Assembly: GCA_963082975.1 (NCBI GenBank)
Contig: OY720350.1
Span: forward strand, 22,725,875 to 22,789,874
Origin: Labia minor
Lineage: Eukaryota > Arthropoda > Insecta > Dermaptera > Spongiphoridae
DNA length: 64,000 nt
Reading direction: 5' to 3'
Shown here piece after piece: positions 35,423-46,900 of this stretch. Each line of letters starts with the position of its first letter. Positions within the stretch are counted from its first letter, which is position 1. A model generated the notes under the pieces. It was not told the origin of the DNA, made no database searches, and saw nothing but the letters and a program-made list of their open reading frames with translations. The translations under genes and the position numbers were made by a program.

Positions 35423-38400
35423 ATGTTTTTTTGGGTTTTGGTGGGTTTAGTTGTACTTTTAGGAATTCTTTATTCGCTTGTGCCATACAAATTTCCAAGT
35501 AAAGAGCTTAAAGATGCTATCAATAAAATTCCAGGCCCGGATCCATTGCCATTTGTCGGCACTATGAATATTTTTAATGTACCTAGTCAAGGTAATTATT
35601 TTTACTCAAATTTATATATCAAATTTGTAATTCTTTAGTTATTTTTTGAATTTTCTCCTGGTCATTTTTGGTATTCGTTTAATTTAAAATCATTACAAAA
35701 AATAAAGTATTAATTAATATATTAAATTGAAGAAAATTAAAATTTTCAAAGTACTCTGACAATAATATATATATATATATATATATCATTTGTAGAGTGT
35801 AATATAATATTTAATTTAATTTTAGTTGAATATTAAATATGCAATATTAGAAAATTAGATTTTAGTTTAAAAATTATTTATACCAAATTTTTTTCAAAGA
35901 TTCATAGATAAATTAAAATAATATATTTTCAAATTTCATTATTAATTTAATTATTAGTTATAATATTGGAATAATATTTATTATTATGAAAGTTAATTTA
36001 AAATGTCACTTGAATCATTACACTGGTAGATTTTTTATTGTTTATTTATTACCGCGCGCGCGCCGCGCGACCGACGATACTAAGGGAGGTATTGTTTTCA
36101 CACCAAATTTCACATGTGGAGATTTTTACATATCTCCACCAATCATGCATTTTCTTAACAGAAAAAAGTATTTTTAGCATGATGTCTGTACGCCCGTCCG
36201 TCCGTCCGTCCGTCTGTCCGTCCGTCCGTATAGATGTGTACAGCCTGAACGGCTCAACGGATTTTGATGAAATTTGATATATTTACTTAATGCATCAGTA
36301 GGATGAATTGATCAACTTTTGGTGCAAATCCGGGAACCGGAAGTGGTAGTATTAGCGATCGACGATAGTAAGGGAAGGGTTATTTTCACACCAAATTTCA
36401 CATGAGGAGATTTTTTTATATATCACAACGAATCATGCACTTTGTATTGGTTTGATCTTCGGGAAAATCATATTTATTAGTTTTTTCTTGATTTAAAATT
36501 ATATGACGTCATCCAGCCATTCATGACGTCACATCCTGGTCTTGCATATATATTATAAATAAAATAAAATTAAAAATGTTTAAATTTATTATTTATGTAT
36601 GCCTATCTGTTTTTTATTACATTAATAGATATATTAAAATTATTTGAAATTGTTTCTGTAGCTGGAAATTAATTTACTTCAAACCGTCGGTAGGTTAGGA
36701 CCTGGCCACAGGTCAACTTATTTTTATATTTATTGCCAATATGTTGATTATTTAATTAGTATTTATGTAAGAGTTGCAACAAAAAAAGAATTATTCACCT
36801 GAAAAATGGAACTAAATAAAAATACAAGAAATTTAATCCAATTAATTATTAGAGACTTTAATTATTATTGGACTAACACACAAAACTTATAAATTTTCTT
36901 AAAAATGTATTTTTTTCATAATAATACCGCATATTTAATGTTAATAAATACTTTTTATTGATTTATTGTATTATTTACTTTCAATCATTTATATTGTGAA
37001 AAATTATTAATATAAATGACATCAAATTTGATAAATTAATTTAAAAGAATATTTTTTTGTTTCATTTTTATATAGATAACATTAAAGTTCTTAAAAAAAT
37101 GATCGATACATATGGTGATCGAGTACGTTTCTGGGCCCTTGGAATTCCTATTGTATTATTGTATAAAGCCAAAGATGTACAGGTAAATAATTTTAATCAG
37201 TTTTATTTAATAAGTATTAATTTCTAAGGTTTTATTGATAATTCGAAACTAATTAGATTATTTTAATGATTTAAAAAAAAATAATTTTAGGTCCTTTTAA
37301 GTACCAATCAAAATATAAAAAAAAGTATATTTTATGAATTTCTCAAACCTTGGCTTGGTGAAGGACTTCTTATCAGTTCAGGTAATGTTCCTATTTAAAA
37401 TTATTATAAAATCCTAAATTTTTAATAAAAATTATGTAAATATTGATAAATTTTATCGTTGTTGTTTTCAGGCGAAAAATGGTTTCTTCATAGAAAACTG
37501 CTAACCAATGCGTTTCATTTTCAAATTTTGAATCATCATGAAACCATTACCTACCATTATAGTCAAATTCTATTGGATCTTTTAGAGCCCTATGCAAAGA
37601 GTGGCAAACCATTCAACATTTATACATACATTACGAACTGTGCTATGGATATCATTTGTGGTAATTTTTAATATTTAAGGTAAAACCGAGGAATATGACA
37701 CACAATTCGAGTTTTTGTCAAATTACAAATGCTAATACCTATATAACCTGATTATTGCTTATCATCCTCAATCTCTGTCACACACCAAAAGGGTTAGTTT
37801 TCAAAATATCGAAAACACACCATATCCCTAACTTCATCATATTCCTCGGAATTTTCTTGCACTAATTAAGGTTATGATATAAATACGATAACCGAGAGAA
37901 AGTAAATAAGAATTTATCAATTACTTTAGTATGAAGGATGTAGGCAGGATTCGGTACAATGTTTTAAAAAATCTATTTTTATTATATATTAGAATCCGCG
38001 ATGGGGGTTCCAATCAACGCTCAACTACAAGGTAGTGAATATGCAGTCTCCATTACTAGGTACAATTATACATAAATTAATGCATATATATATATTACCA
38101 ATTATTAACTAAATAAATCAATATCAGGATAAGCGCATTGACTCGAGAACGAACGGTAAAATTTTGGCTTCGTAACCCAATTACATTTATGATTTCTCCT
38201 CAAGGAAGGGAATACAACCGATTATTAAAAATAATTCATGGCTTTGCTAATGAGGTGAATTTTACTATATCTATCTATTTATATATATAGATCAATAAAA
38301 TATTTATATTATATATAAATATCGTTTTTCCAGGTGATTCAAAAAAGAAAAGTTACATTTAAACAAAATAAATTGAATAAAAATAAGAGTAAGTATATTA

Positions 38401-39981
38401 ATTATATGGAAATTTAAAAAAAAATTATTTTATATATGAATTTTTAATTTTTTTAATTCAATATTTTACTATGATTTTTTAGCAAATGATACTGATGATG
38501 TTAAAAAAGAGAAATTATCTTTCTTAGATCTGTTATTAGAAGTTTCAGATAATGACTCGCGAATAGGAGATAAAGAAATCCGAGAGGAAGTGGATACATT
38601 CATGTTTGAGGTAAAAACCGATTGATCTTTTGGCTTTATTAAAAATAATCTATTCTAATATTTTAAAGTAGAAATGAATAATAATATCATAAAAATCGTT
38701 ATTTTATATTCAATTTAATTGATATTAATAAAATTAAATTATATATCTATCTATTGATGTCTGTGTGGCTCTACAGAACTCGAAAGTTTTTGGCCGCAGC
38801 AACCACATTACTACAAATGTCCCTATCCTGAGCAATAACCATCCAAATCGTATTTTCATCTCTCTCATATGCCTTCATTGTCCACCCACCGCGTCCTTGG
38901 TCTTCCAAGCGGACGTTTCCCTATTGGTTTCTCAACAAATTTAGCCCATTCACCATTCTTACATCTTCCAATCTAGCCACGTGTCCTGCCTATCGCAACC
39001 TTCTCGATTTTTTTAACCCTAATATCCCTGTAGATGTCTAGAAGTCATACAATTTCTCGTTATGCAGTCTCCTCCATTCCCCGATAACATCATCTTTCTT
39101 TGGTATATAAAAATTAACTGATATTAAATTAACATTTTATAGGGCCACGATACTACGGCTGCTGCTATTAACTGGTGTCTTTTCCTTTTAGGAAATAATC
39201 TTGAAATTCAGGTAATATTTTAAAATTTGTGTTAAAGAATTTATAAATTTATTAATAATTTTTATTTTGTTATTAATCTTTGGTATTAATTCAATTTTTA
39301 ATCGATACAGGAGAAAGTTTTAGAGGAGGTCGATTATGCAATGCAATTCACGGACACTTCAAAAAGATTGAAGGAACTTAATCTTTTAGAGCGTTGTATC
39401 AAAGAAACGCTTCGTCTTTACCCGAGTGTACCGGGATTTTCACGAGCTATTACAAGTCCATTAAAATTAGGTAAACTATTTTGTTAAACTTATTTTAAAT
39501 TATTATTCTTAAATAAATGTAACAACTCTTAAACAATTTAGATGGATTAACCATACCTCCTGGAAGTAATGTAACTCTATCAGTATATTTAATGCATCGA
39601 GACCCTGAAGTTTTCCCAGAACCTGAGAAATTTGATCCCGATAGATTCTTGCCTGATCGGAATGAAGGCCGTAATCCCTATGCATATTTTCCTTTCAGTG
39701 CTGGACCAAGGAACTGTATAGGTAAATACAAGTGAAGATATTATTTTCTTTCAACAAATTTATTATTTATCTCTAAATAATACTTAATTTAATTTAATTT
39801 GGCTTAATATTTTTTAGGGCAAAAATTTGCAATGATTGAAGCAAAACTAGTCCTTTGTATGATCTTATCTCAATTCAAAATAAAATCTCTTGAAAAACCC
39901 GAAGAGATTGGAGTTTTGCCGGAACTTATTCTTAAACCTGATAGACCACTCAATACAATCGTCACTAAAAGACAAAAATAA
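35423..39981 (+). CDS. P450-D: complete CYP4-type cytochrome P450 (501 aa), left arm of inverted duplication
   Basis: Exons: 35423-35591, 37076-37182, 37291-37381, 37472-37660, 37993-38059, 38128-38254, 38334-38388, 38483-38610, 39143-39211, 39311-39470, 39542-39721, 39818-39981. Total 1506 nt without stops. Protein: membrane anchor 3-20, hinge [10 protein letters not shown] 37-46, C-helix W126-R130, CYP4 signature EVDTFMFE 304-311 followed by GHDTT 312-316, ETLR 366-369, FDPDRF 418-423, heme loop F439 to G448 with axial Cys446. All key residues are canonical, so an active microsomal monooxygenase is expected; CYP4 enzymes often hydroxylate fatty acids, hormones or xenobiotics, and the substrate here is unknown. 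It is the only plus-strand P450 in the window and the inverted counterpart of P450-F. Intron 1 holds a family X copy and intron 8 a LINE fragment, both shared with F. Intron 4 carries an internally deleted form of a TIR element that is longer in F. Confidence 0.95.
36066..36724 (-). mobile_element. Family X element, copy 6 (P450-D intron 1)
   Basis: Orthologous to copy 10 in P450-F intron 1. Its left end carries a CG-dinucleotide run (CCGCGCGCGCGCCGCGCG) not seen in other copies. Confidence 0.8.
37685..37850. mobile_element. TIR element in P450-D intron 4, internally deleted
   Basis: ACCGAGGAATATGACACACA at one end and CATATTCCTCGG at the other. About 166 bp, versus about 724 bp at the same place in P450-F. 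Confidence 0.6.
38750..39108 (-). mobile_element. LINE 3' fragment in P450-D intron 8
   Basis: Antisense LINE tail with the TATCTATCTATTGATG terminus and the same RT C-terminal region as the 5.1-5.5 kb copy. Shared with P450-F intron 8. Confidence 0.65.
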
Positions 39982-40054
39982 TAAATTTAAATATATTTTG
40001 AATTCATCTTTTTTAGAATGAGAAATAATATTTTTTTTTGTCTAGGGATTCAAA

Positions 40055-40310
40055 AATGTGAACCCCAGTCTCAGTTAGACATCGATCGTAGCGCCTTTCT
40101 CATACTGAATTCATAGATATGAATAAAAATGAATGAAATTACTTTTTAAAGCAAATTTAATTCTAAATGATTGACAGTTTTTTATTTTTATTGTATTAAA
40201 AATTATTTTCTTTCATTTTGATTCGCATACTATTGAGGTTGATAAAGGACCTACCTCAATTGGCTAACTGAGACTGGCGTTCTCTTTTTTCCGTCACTAT
40301 GCCCCCTGTA
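40055..40310. mobile_element. MITE with CCAGTCTCAGTTAG ends (left arm)
   Basis: Inverted ends ACCCCAGTCTCAGTTAGACA and CTAACTGAGACTGGCGTTCT just downstream of P450-D. The inverted counterpart is at 52985-53240. Confidence 0.6.
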
Positions 40311-40690
40311 CCCCCGAAGTAATACATAACAGTATTTGATTGTAAGTCTGTATGTCAAAAGTTTTCATCTATTTTGTTTCAATCATTATATTAAAACATT
40401 CATTTCTTTTTGTGTTCTTTTTAATTTAATCAGTAAATTAATTATATATTATTATTGTATTTGTTATACCTATCTATCTCTGTGGCTCAACCGTACTCGA
40501 AAGTTCTTGGCCGCAACAACCAGATTTCTCCAAGTGTCCCTATCCTAAGCCACATCCATCCAACTCCTACCCTCTCCCATCTCTTTACCTCCCTTACTAC
40601 ATTGTCTACCCACCGTGTCCTTCGTCATCCAACGTTTCCCACAGGGCCGTATCATATCATATCATTCCTTTTGTTTCATATGTATTAATG
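40303..40690 (-). mobile_element. Helitron fragment joined to LINE tail (left arm)
   Basis: CCCCCTGTACCCCCGAAGTA and following sequence match the 13.84 kb Helitron fragment. From about 40470 the antisense LINE tail follows, with a TATCTATCTCTGTGGCTC terminus. Confidence 0.55.
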
Positions 40691-41074
40691 CTAAGACCAT
40701 CTTCTGCATATTATTAATATTAATATTAACATATATATTCTAAATTTCTATACTTATAATAATAATATAAATAAATATTTCTTTAATTGTGTGTGTGATT
40801 TTCAATTTCAAATGATAATTAAAGGAAATATTATTTCAACAAAAATATTAAATATAAATTGGAAATGATAATAATAAAGTTAACTAAACAGAAATTTTGT
40901 TAAAAATTATATAATTTAAATATTTAACGAAACCGGGCTTTTTTAATTTCTCAGATGTAGACATTAGTCGTATTCAATAAGTAATTCTCGCATTGCCAAA
41001 GAAGAGACATTTAAGTTTTGAGTTATTTCAAGTAGGTTCTTTAAGGAAAGTAGTAATTTGCAAATATTAATATA

Positions 41075-41586
41075 TTAGTTTGTTCAATAAGTTCGCGGAG
41101 CGATAGGATATGGTATTGGAAGACCATCGATTGAGTGAAAGAGATTTAACAGATTTAGGCATTTCATTGAGCACAGTGAGCAATATTTTGAGTGTTAATT
41201 TGAGTTTCAAAAAATTATATGCAATATATGTGCCGCATTCTCTAACGATGGAGCAAAAACACATTCGGATGCGACTATTCCAGTAACATTTGGAGCGTTT
41301 TAAGAAGAATAAAAGCGTTTTTATCCGTCGATTTATCACAATGGATGAGACTTGGGTCTACCATCATGATCCTGAATCAAAATAGGAGCGAGTTCCAAGT
41401 TCTACCAAGAAGGTGTTTGCATCAATTTTTTGGGATGCAAAAGGAATTTTGTTTATAGATTATTTCCAAAATGACAAAACAATCAATTCGGATTATTATT
41501 GTAATCTTTTGAATCAATTTTACAAATTTTTACAAATAAAAATTGGTTTCTTCATTTCCCTTCCGCGAACTTATTGAACAACCTAG
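41075..41586 (+). mobile_element. Deleted mariner with intact TIRs
   Basis: TIRs TTAGTTTGTTCAATAAGTTC and, inverted, GAACTTATTGAACAACCTAG, flanked by TA. Broken plus-strand frames include ITMDETWVYHHDPESK. The last catalytic block is missing. Confidence 0.75.
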
Positions 41587-41624
41587 TACATATTCATTTT
41601 CTTATATATATATATATATATATA

Positions 41625-41830
41625 CGAGGTCAGAACAATAAGTTCGTGACTTTTTGTATTTTTCGTCTCTTAAATGAAATGTCAACTCTTCTCCTGTCAA
41701 CAGACATCTATAAGCTGTCTCCTGTCGAAATTTGAACTAGCTGGGTCTTTTAATTTTTGTTTGACATTAATAGCAGACTACCTTGAGAAGAAAACCGAAT
41801 TACCACGTGATGTCATCAAGAAAGTTTAAG
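41625..41830 (+). mobile_element. mariner 5' fragment
   Basis: Begins TACGAGGTCAGAACAATAAG, a TIR of a second mariner lineage, followed by the 5' region up to about LPRDVIKKV; then lost. Confidence 0.5.
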
Positions 41831-41950
41831 AAATATTATTTATTAATTTTAATTTATAATTTAATTAATTAAATTTAATTTAAATATAATATATGTTAAT
41901 TAATCCATTTCAAATTTCTGAGATTGTCGAGTGGAGACATTGGAGATTTT
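41831..41950 (+). mobile_element. Family Y 3'-end fragment
   Basis: AT-rich terminal region ending GAGATTGTCGAGTGGAGACA, directly abutting the mariner fragment. Confidence 0.45.
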
Positions 41951-42472
41951 TTTATTTGAAAAATGAGTCTATTATATTTGTGAATATTTTATTGCCAGGT
42001 AAACTGTATAACTACCTAAAATAATATAGTTATTAATTACTCACATAGCATAAGATTGGAGTGATGTCTTATTCACATATTTATATCAATATTTTCTTAT
42101 ATTTTTATTTTTCTAGTTTTTCCAAGAAATGGACTTATCGCTTGTCGAAAGATAAATATTTTATCTCCTCACACAAACTATTTTGGAATTTTTTTTTTTC
42201 AGAATAGAAATTTTGCTGGGGAATTAGCAATTTATTTCTTAAGAGATGTCAACTCTGATATTGTAGTCCACCTATGTACTTACTAATTAATATATTCATA
42301 TCTATATATATCATAGACGCCAAGAGATTAATAATTACTTTTTCATGTATATCTTATTATTACTTAATTAATAAATGTCCATTATTGTTTTTTAAACTAT
42401 GCTTATTTTTAATCGTATGACCCAGCTTCCTTTTAAAAATTTATCATAGTATCCTTTTTATAGTAGCAAAAT

Positions 42473-42790
42473 TATTTGAATACTAGCTGCTCAGAGAGCC
42501 TTCGGCGCTCTCCACACCTTTGCCCCCTGTACCTCTGAAGTTATCTTTTTTTTAACCTTTCTTCTTTTTCTTCTTCGGTCTCAGTAGAGCGACCTGCTGC
42601 ATGTAAGACCCTATCTTTAAAAAGCATATTTTCTCTCTCAAAAAGAGACTCAATTAATCATTTTTTAATTTTAGGTTCTCTATCTTTGTTTTGTAATTCT
42701 AACAAAACAGATGACCCTACCTGACTTAATTTTAAACGTTCTTTTCTTTGCCTACTATTTTTTAAATACCTACTTAAATTTGATTTCTTT
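42473..42790 (-). mobile_element. Helitron 3' end with coding remnant
   Basis: On the minus strand a broken frame reads HIKKSNLSRYLKNSRQRKER and then AAGRSTETEEEKEERLKK, resembling the charged AAETEEER-type repeats of Helitron proteins. It leads to the stem-loop GAGAGCGCCGAAGGCTCTC and AGCAGCTAG|T. Confidence 0.55.
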
Positions 42791-43042
42791 ATGTGACATT
42801 CTGGAAAAAAAATTTCTAACTAAAATGTAGAGTCAAATTTGAAATCGGTTATCGGTTGCCACACATGGTAACCTATGGGAAAAAGAAAAGGGCTGTCTTT
42901 AGGGTTTTCCCGGCAATTATTTGATTTTTTTCTCGCCGTAAAAAATATCTTTGGACTTCAACGAACATTTAAAAAAGAAGAATTAGCAAAATTGGCCCAG
43001 ACGTTATTGAGTTATGGGCTTACAAACACATTTTGCGATTCA

Positions 43043-43708
43043 TTTTTACCGACCGGCGATAGTAAGGGAGGTATTGTTTTCATGCCAAATTTCACATGTG
43101 GAGATTTTTACATATCTCCACGAATCATGCATTTTCTTAACAGAAAAAAGTATTTTTAGCATGATGGCTGTCCGTCCGTCCGTCCGTCCGCTGAGTGTCC
43201 GTATAGATGTGTACAGCTTGAACAGCTCAACGGATTTTGATGAAATTTGGTATATTTACTTAATGCATCAATATGATCAATTGACCAACTTTTTGTGTAT
43301 ATCCGAAAACTGGAAGTGGTAGCATTAGCGATCGACGATAGGAAGGGAAGGGTTATTTTCACACCAAATTTCACATGAGGAGATTTTTTACATATCTCCA
43401 CGAATCATGCACTATGTATTGGTTTTATCCTCGGGAAAAATCATCTTCATTAGGTTTTTCTTAATTTACAATTATATGACGTCACCCAGCCTCCTTATTA
43501 TGATCCCGGGAAAGATCACGGGCAACGACGAGTACTCCAGCTATATATTATAAATAAAATAAAATTAAAAATATTTATGTTATATCCATATCTGTTTTTA
43601 ATGCATTAATTGATACATTTAAATTATTTGAAATTGTTTCTGTAGCTGGAAATTTCTTTATTTCAAACCGCCGGTCGGTTCTGTGCCTGGCCACAGATCA
43701 ACTTATTA
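43043..43708 (-). mobile_element. Family X element, copy 7
   Basis: Diverged copy with a variant segment (GATCCCGGGAAAGATCACGG) near 43501 replacing the usual AGCCTGGTCTTGCATA part. Confidence 0.75.
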
Positions 43709-43966
43709 TATTATAGATTATCAAAAAAAAACAACAAATATTTTAATATTATATGTAATTTATTTTTAACGATTTCAATTAATATTGTTGATATAAATCA
43801 ATATAAATATATTATATTCCTTAATCTACCTAGAATTAAATAATTAATCAATTAGTGATAGCATGTTTAATTTAATTTTAATAGTAAATTATTATCAAAT
43901 AAAAAGAAACAAAAGATTATTGTAAAGATTTAATTAGTTTTTTATATACCAAAATATTTATATTTA

Positions 43967-46900
43967 TTATCTATGTCTTAAAGTGATGATTGTTTTGATT
44001 GGTCTGTCAGGCTTTAGAGTTAATGCACATAAACCTTGAATTTCTTCAGGATGTCCAAAAGATTGTATTTTGAATTTAGACAAAATCTTACAAAGAACAA
44101 GTTTGGTTTGAAACATTAAAATATAATCGTCTAAAAATATTAATTCAATTTAAATAAAATCCAGAAATAAATATAAATATTTAAATTTAAATTTCTTCAA
44201 TCCAACTCACTTATCATACTTCTTGGTCCAAAACCGAATGGGAAATATCCATTCGGGCGATGATTTGTCAAACAAAAATGCTTTCTTGCGAGTTTAAACA
44301 TTTCTGGATCTGAGAAAACTTCAGGGTCTCGTTGAGTTAAAAAGATTGGTATAGTTACATCACATCCTGGAGGTATGGTTAATCCTTCTAAATTAATTAA
44401 GAATTATAACATTTATTTTAATTTTTAATAAGACCATTCTGATTTAAGTAAAATAATTTAAGGTAGTTTAGTAACCAAATGACTTAAGCTTGACCATATA
44501 TTTTTTTATATTTATTCGAAAGATTATAATTAAATACATTAAATTGAATCGAATAATTATTTCATTATTTGTAAAAAAAAAATAAAGTTATTTTTTTGAC
44601 TTCGGATTGCGGCTCCCAAACTACCTTAAATAAATGATTTACCTAATTCTACTGGACTAGTAACAGCAGTTCTATAGATCGGTACACTCGGGTAAAGGCG
44701 AAGCGTTTCATTGATACAACGGTCTAAAAGATTAAGTTCCTTTAATCTTTCTGAAGTGTCAGTAAAGTGCATTGTAGAATTGACCTCCTCACAAATTTTC
44801 TCCTGTTTTAATTTAATAATCGTTAGTACTAATGATAATAATTGTAAAATAAAAATTATTAATGAATTAAGAAAAATTATTTCTTTGGGACAAATTTCAA
44901 AATATGAATAATTGTAAGTTTACTGAAATACCTGTAACTCAGGTTTTTTTCCTAGAAGGAAAAGACACCAATAAATAGCATTAGCCGTAGAATGGTAGCC
45001 CTGCAAAATGTTAATTGATATCATTTATTAGAAATTCTTTAAAATTATTAATTTTATAAATTTCTTTTTAGATAAAAATGAAATTTCCATATAAATTATT
45101 TTTATAATATTAACATATTTTTCTATTAATTTCTAAATAAATATTTTAAAATATTCTAATAGAATAGATTATTTTTATGGCCAAAAGATCAATCAGTTTA
45201 ACCTCAAATATGAATGTATCCATTTCCTCTCGGATATCTTGATCACTTATTCTAAGATCTCTTTGCCCAACTTCTAATAATAAATCTAAGTAAGATAATT
45301 TCTCTTTTTTTAAATTCTTAAAATCTTTGACTATAAAATAAACAAATAACAACATTAAAAAACATATTTAAATTTAATTGTATAATATTTTATATAAATA
45401 TGTCACTTACCCTTCTTTAAAATTTGTTTAAATGTTTTTTTTCGTTTTTCAATCACCTTGAATAAAATATATTTTTATATAAAGTATACATATCTAATCT
45501 AATTAAATATATTTTGATTGAAATATTAATAAGTTAAATTCACCTTGTTTCCAAAGCAATTAATTACTTTCAGTAATCGGTTGTACTCTCTGCTTTGATA
45601 TGCAATTTTAAATAGATTACCAAGCGAACATTTCTCACATGTTTCAGATGCCAATTCACTTATCCTGATATTTATTTATTTAATTAATATAATAAGTATA
45701 TAAGCATAAATATATCATTATATGTATGATAGTACCTAAAAATTGCTTTTCCATAGTCTTTGCCATATTCTTGAAGGTATTGTTGATCTCCCGTCACTAT
45801 TTCTATCATAAAAAAATATACATATTTATAAGAATATTGTACCGGATCCTACATTCTTGTTTATTTTGGTAAGTTAAAGTTATGTTTTATATATCACCAA
45901 TGTCCTATCTTGATTAAGTATAGTGACGGCGAAAAGTCAACGCCAGGGTGGCGCTGTTATCGGGCAATCAACTAACTGAAAAGATGTATTGTTATGACCC
46001 GATAACATCGCCACCCTGGTGTTGATTTTTTTCGACAATATACATCACTTGTGAAGTCATAAATAATAAAATATTATATAATAAAAATAAATTACCACAA
46101 ACGATATTCATAACACAACTGGTGATGTATGGATAAATGTTGAATGATTGGCCTTTTCTTGAAAGGAGCTCTAAAACTTGCGTAAGAATATCGCTATAAC
46201 GGTAGGTAATTTCGTTATAATTATTTAGCATTTGAAATCTGAATGCACTGGTTAACTGTGTCCGGTAAAGATTCCATTTTTTGACTGAAAATAACAACAA
46301 TACAATTTCTCAGTCTTAACCTAGCTTTTATTAACAATTTAAAATTTAAAAATATTTTTAAATTACGTGAACCGATGGGAAATCCTCCATGAAGCGAAGG
46401 TTTGATATATTCATAAATTGTACTTTGTCTTCTATCAGGATTTTTACTTAAAAAAGCCTAAAAATCAATCAACATTCAAAATGTATGCATTATTTTTTTA
46501 AAACATTTTATTTTGTGTTCTTTTGTTTTTTAATTGACAAAAATTGAGGTTACCGAGGAATGGCGGAGACTGCATAACGAGGAATTGCATGACCTCTATG
46601 CATCTCCAGATATGGTTAGAATTATAAAATCGAGAAGGCTGTGATGGGCAGGCCACGTGGCTAGAATGGGAGAGGAAAGAATGGCGAAAAAGATATTCGT
46701 GAGGTGTCTGAGTGGGAAAAGTCCACTTGGAATGCCAAGGACGCGGTGGGTGGGGTAGGAAGGGGTAGGAAGGGACGTGAGAGAGATGGGAGAGGGTAGG
46801 GATTGAAGGGTTGTGACTCAGGATAGGGATACATGGAGAAGTATGGTTACTGTGGCCAAAAACATTCGAGTTCCATAGAGCCACCATGATAAATAGATAG

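Larger units (their letters stand above)
32570..40700 (+). repeat. Inverted duplication, left arm (contains P450-D)
   Basis: Aligns in inverted orientation with 52585-59820. The inner breakpoint is sharp: identity ends after CTAAGACCAT at 40700, matching ATGGTCTTAG from 52585. The outer end is blurred by divergence near 32570. Includes a 1.48 kb hAT/mariner insertion absent from the other arm. Confidence 0.85.
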
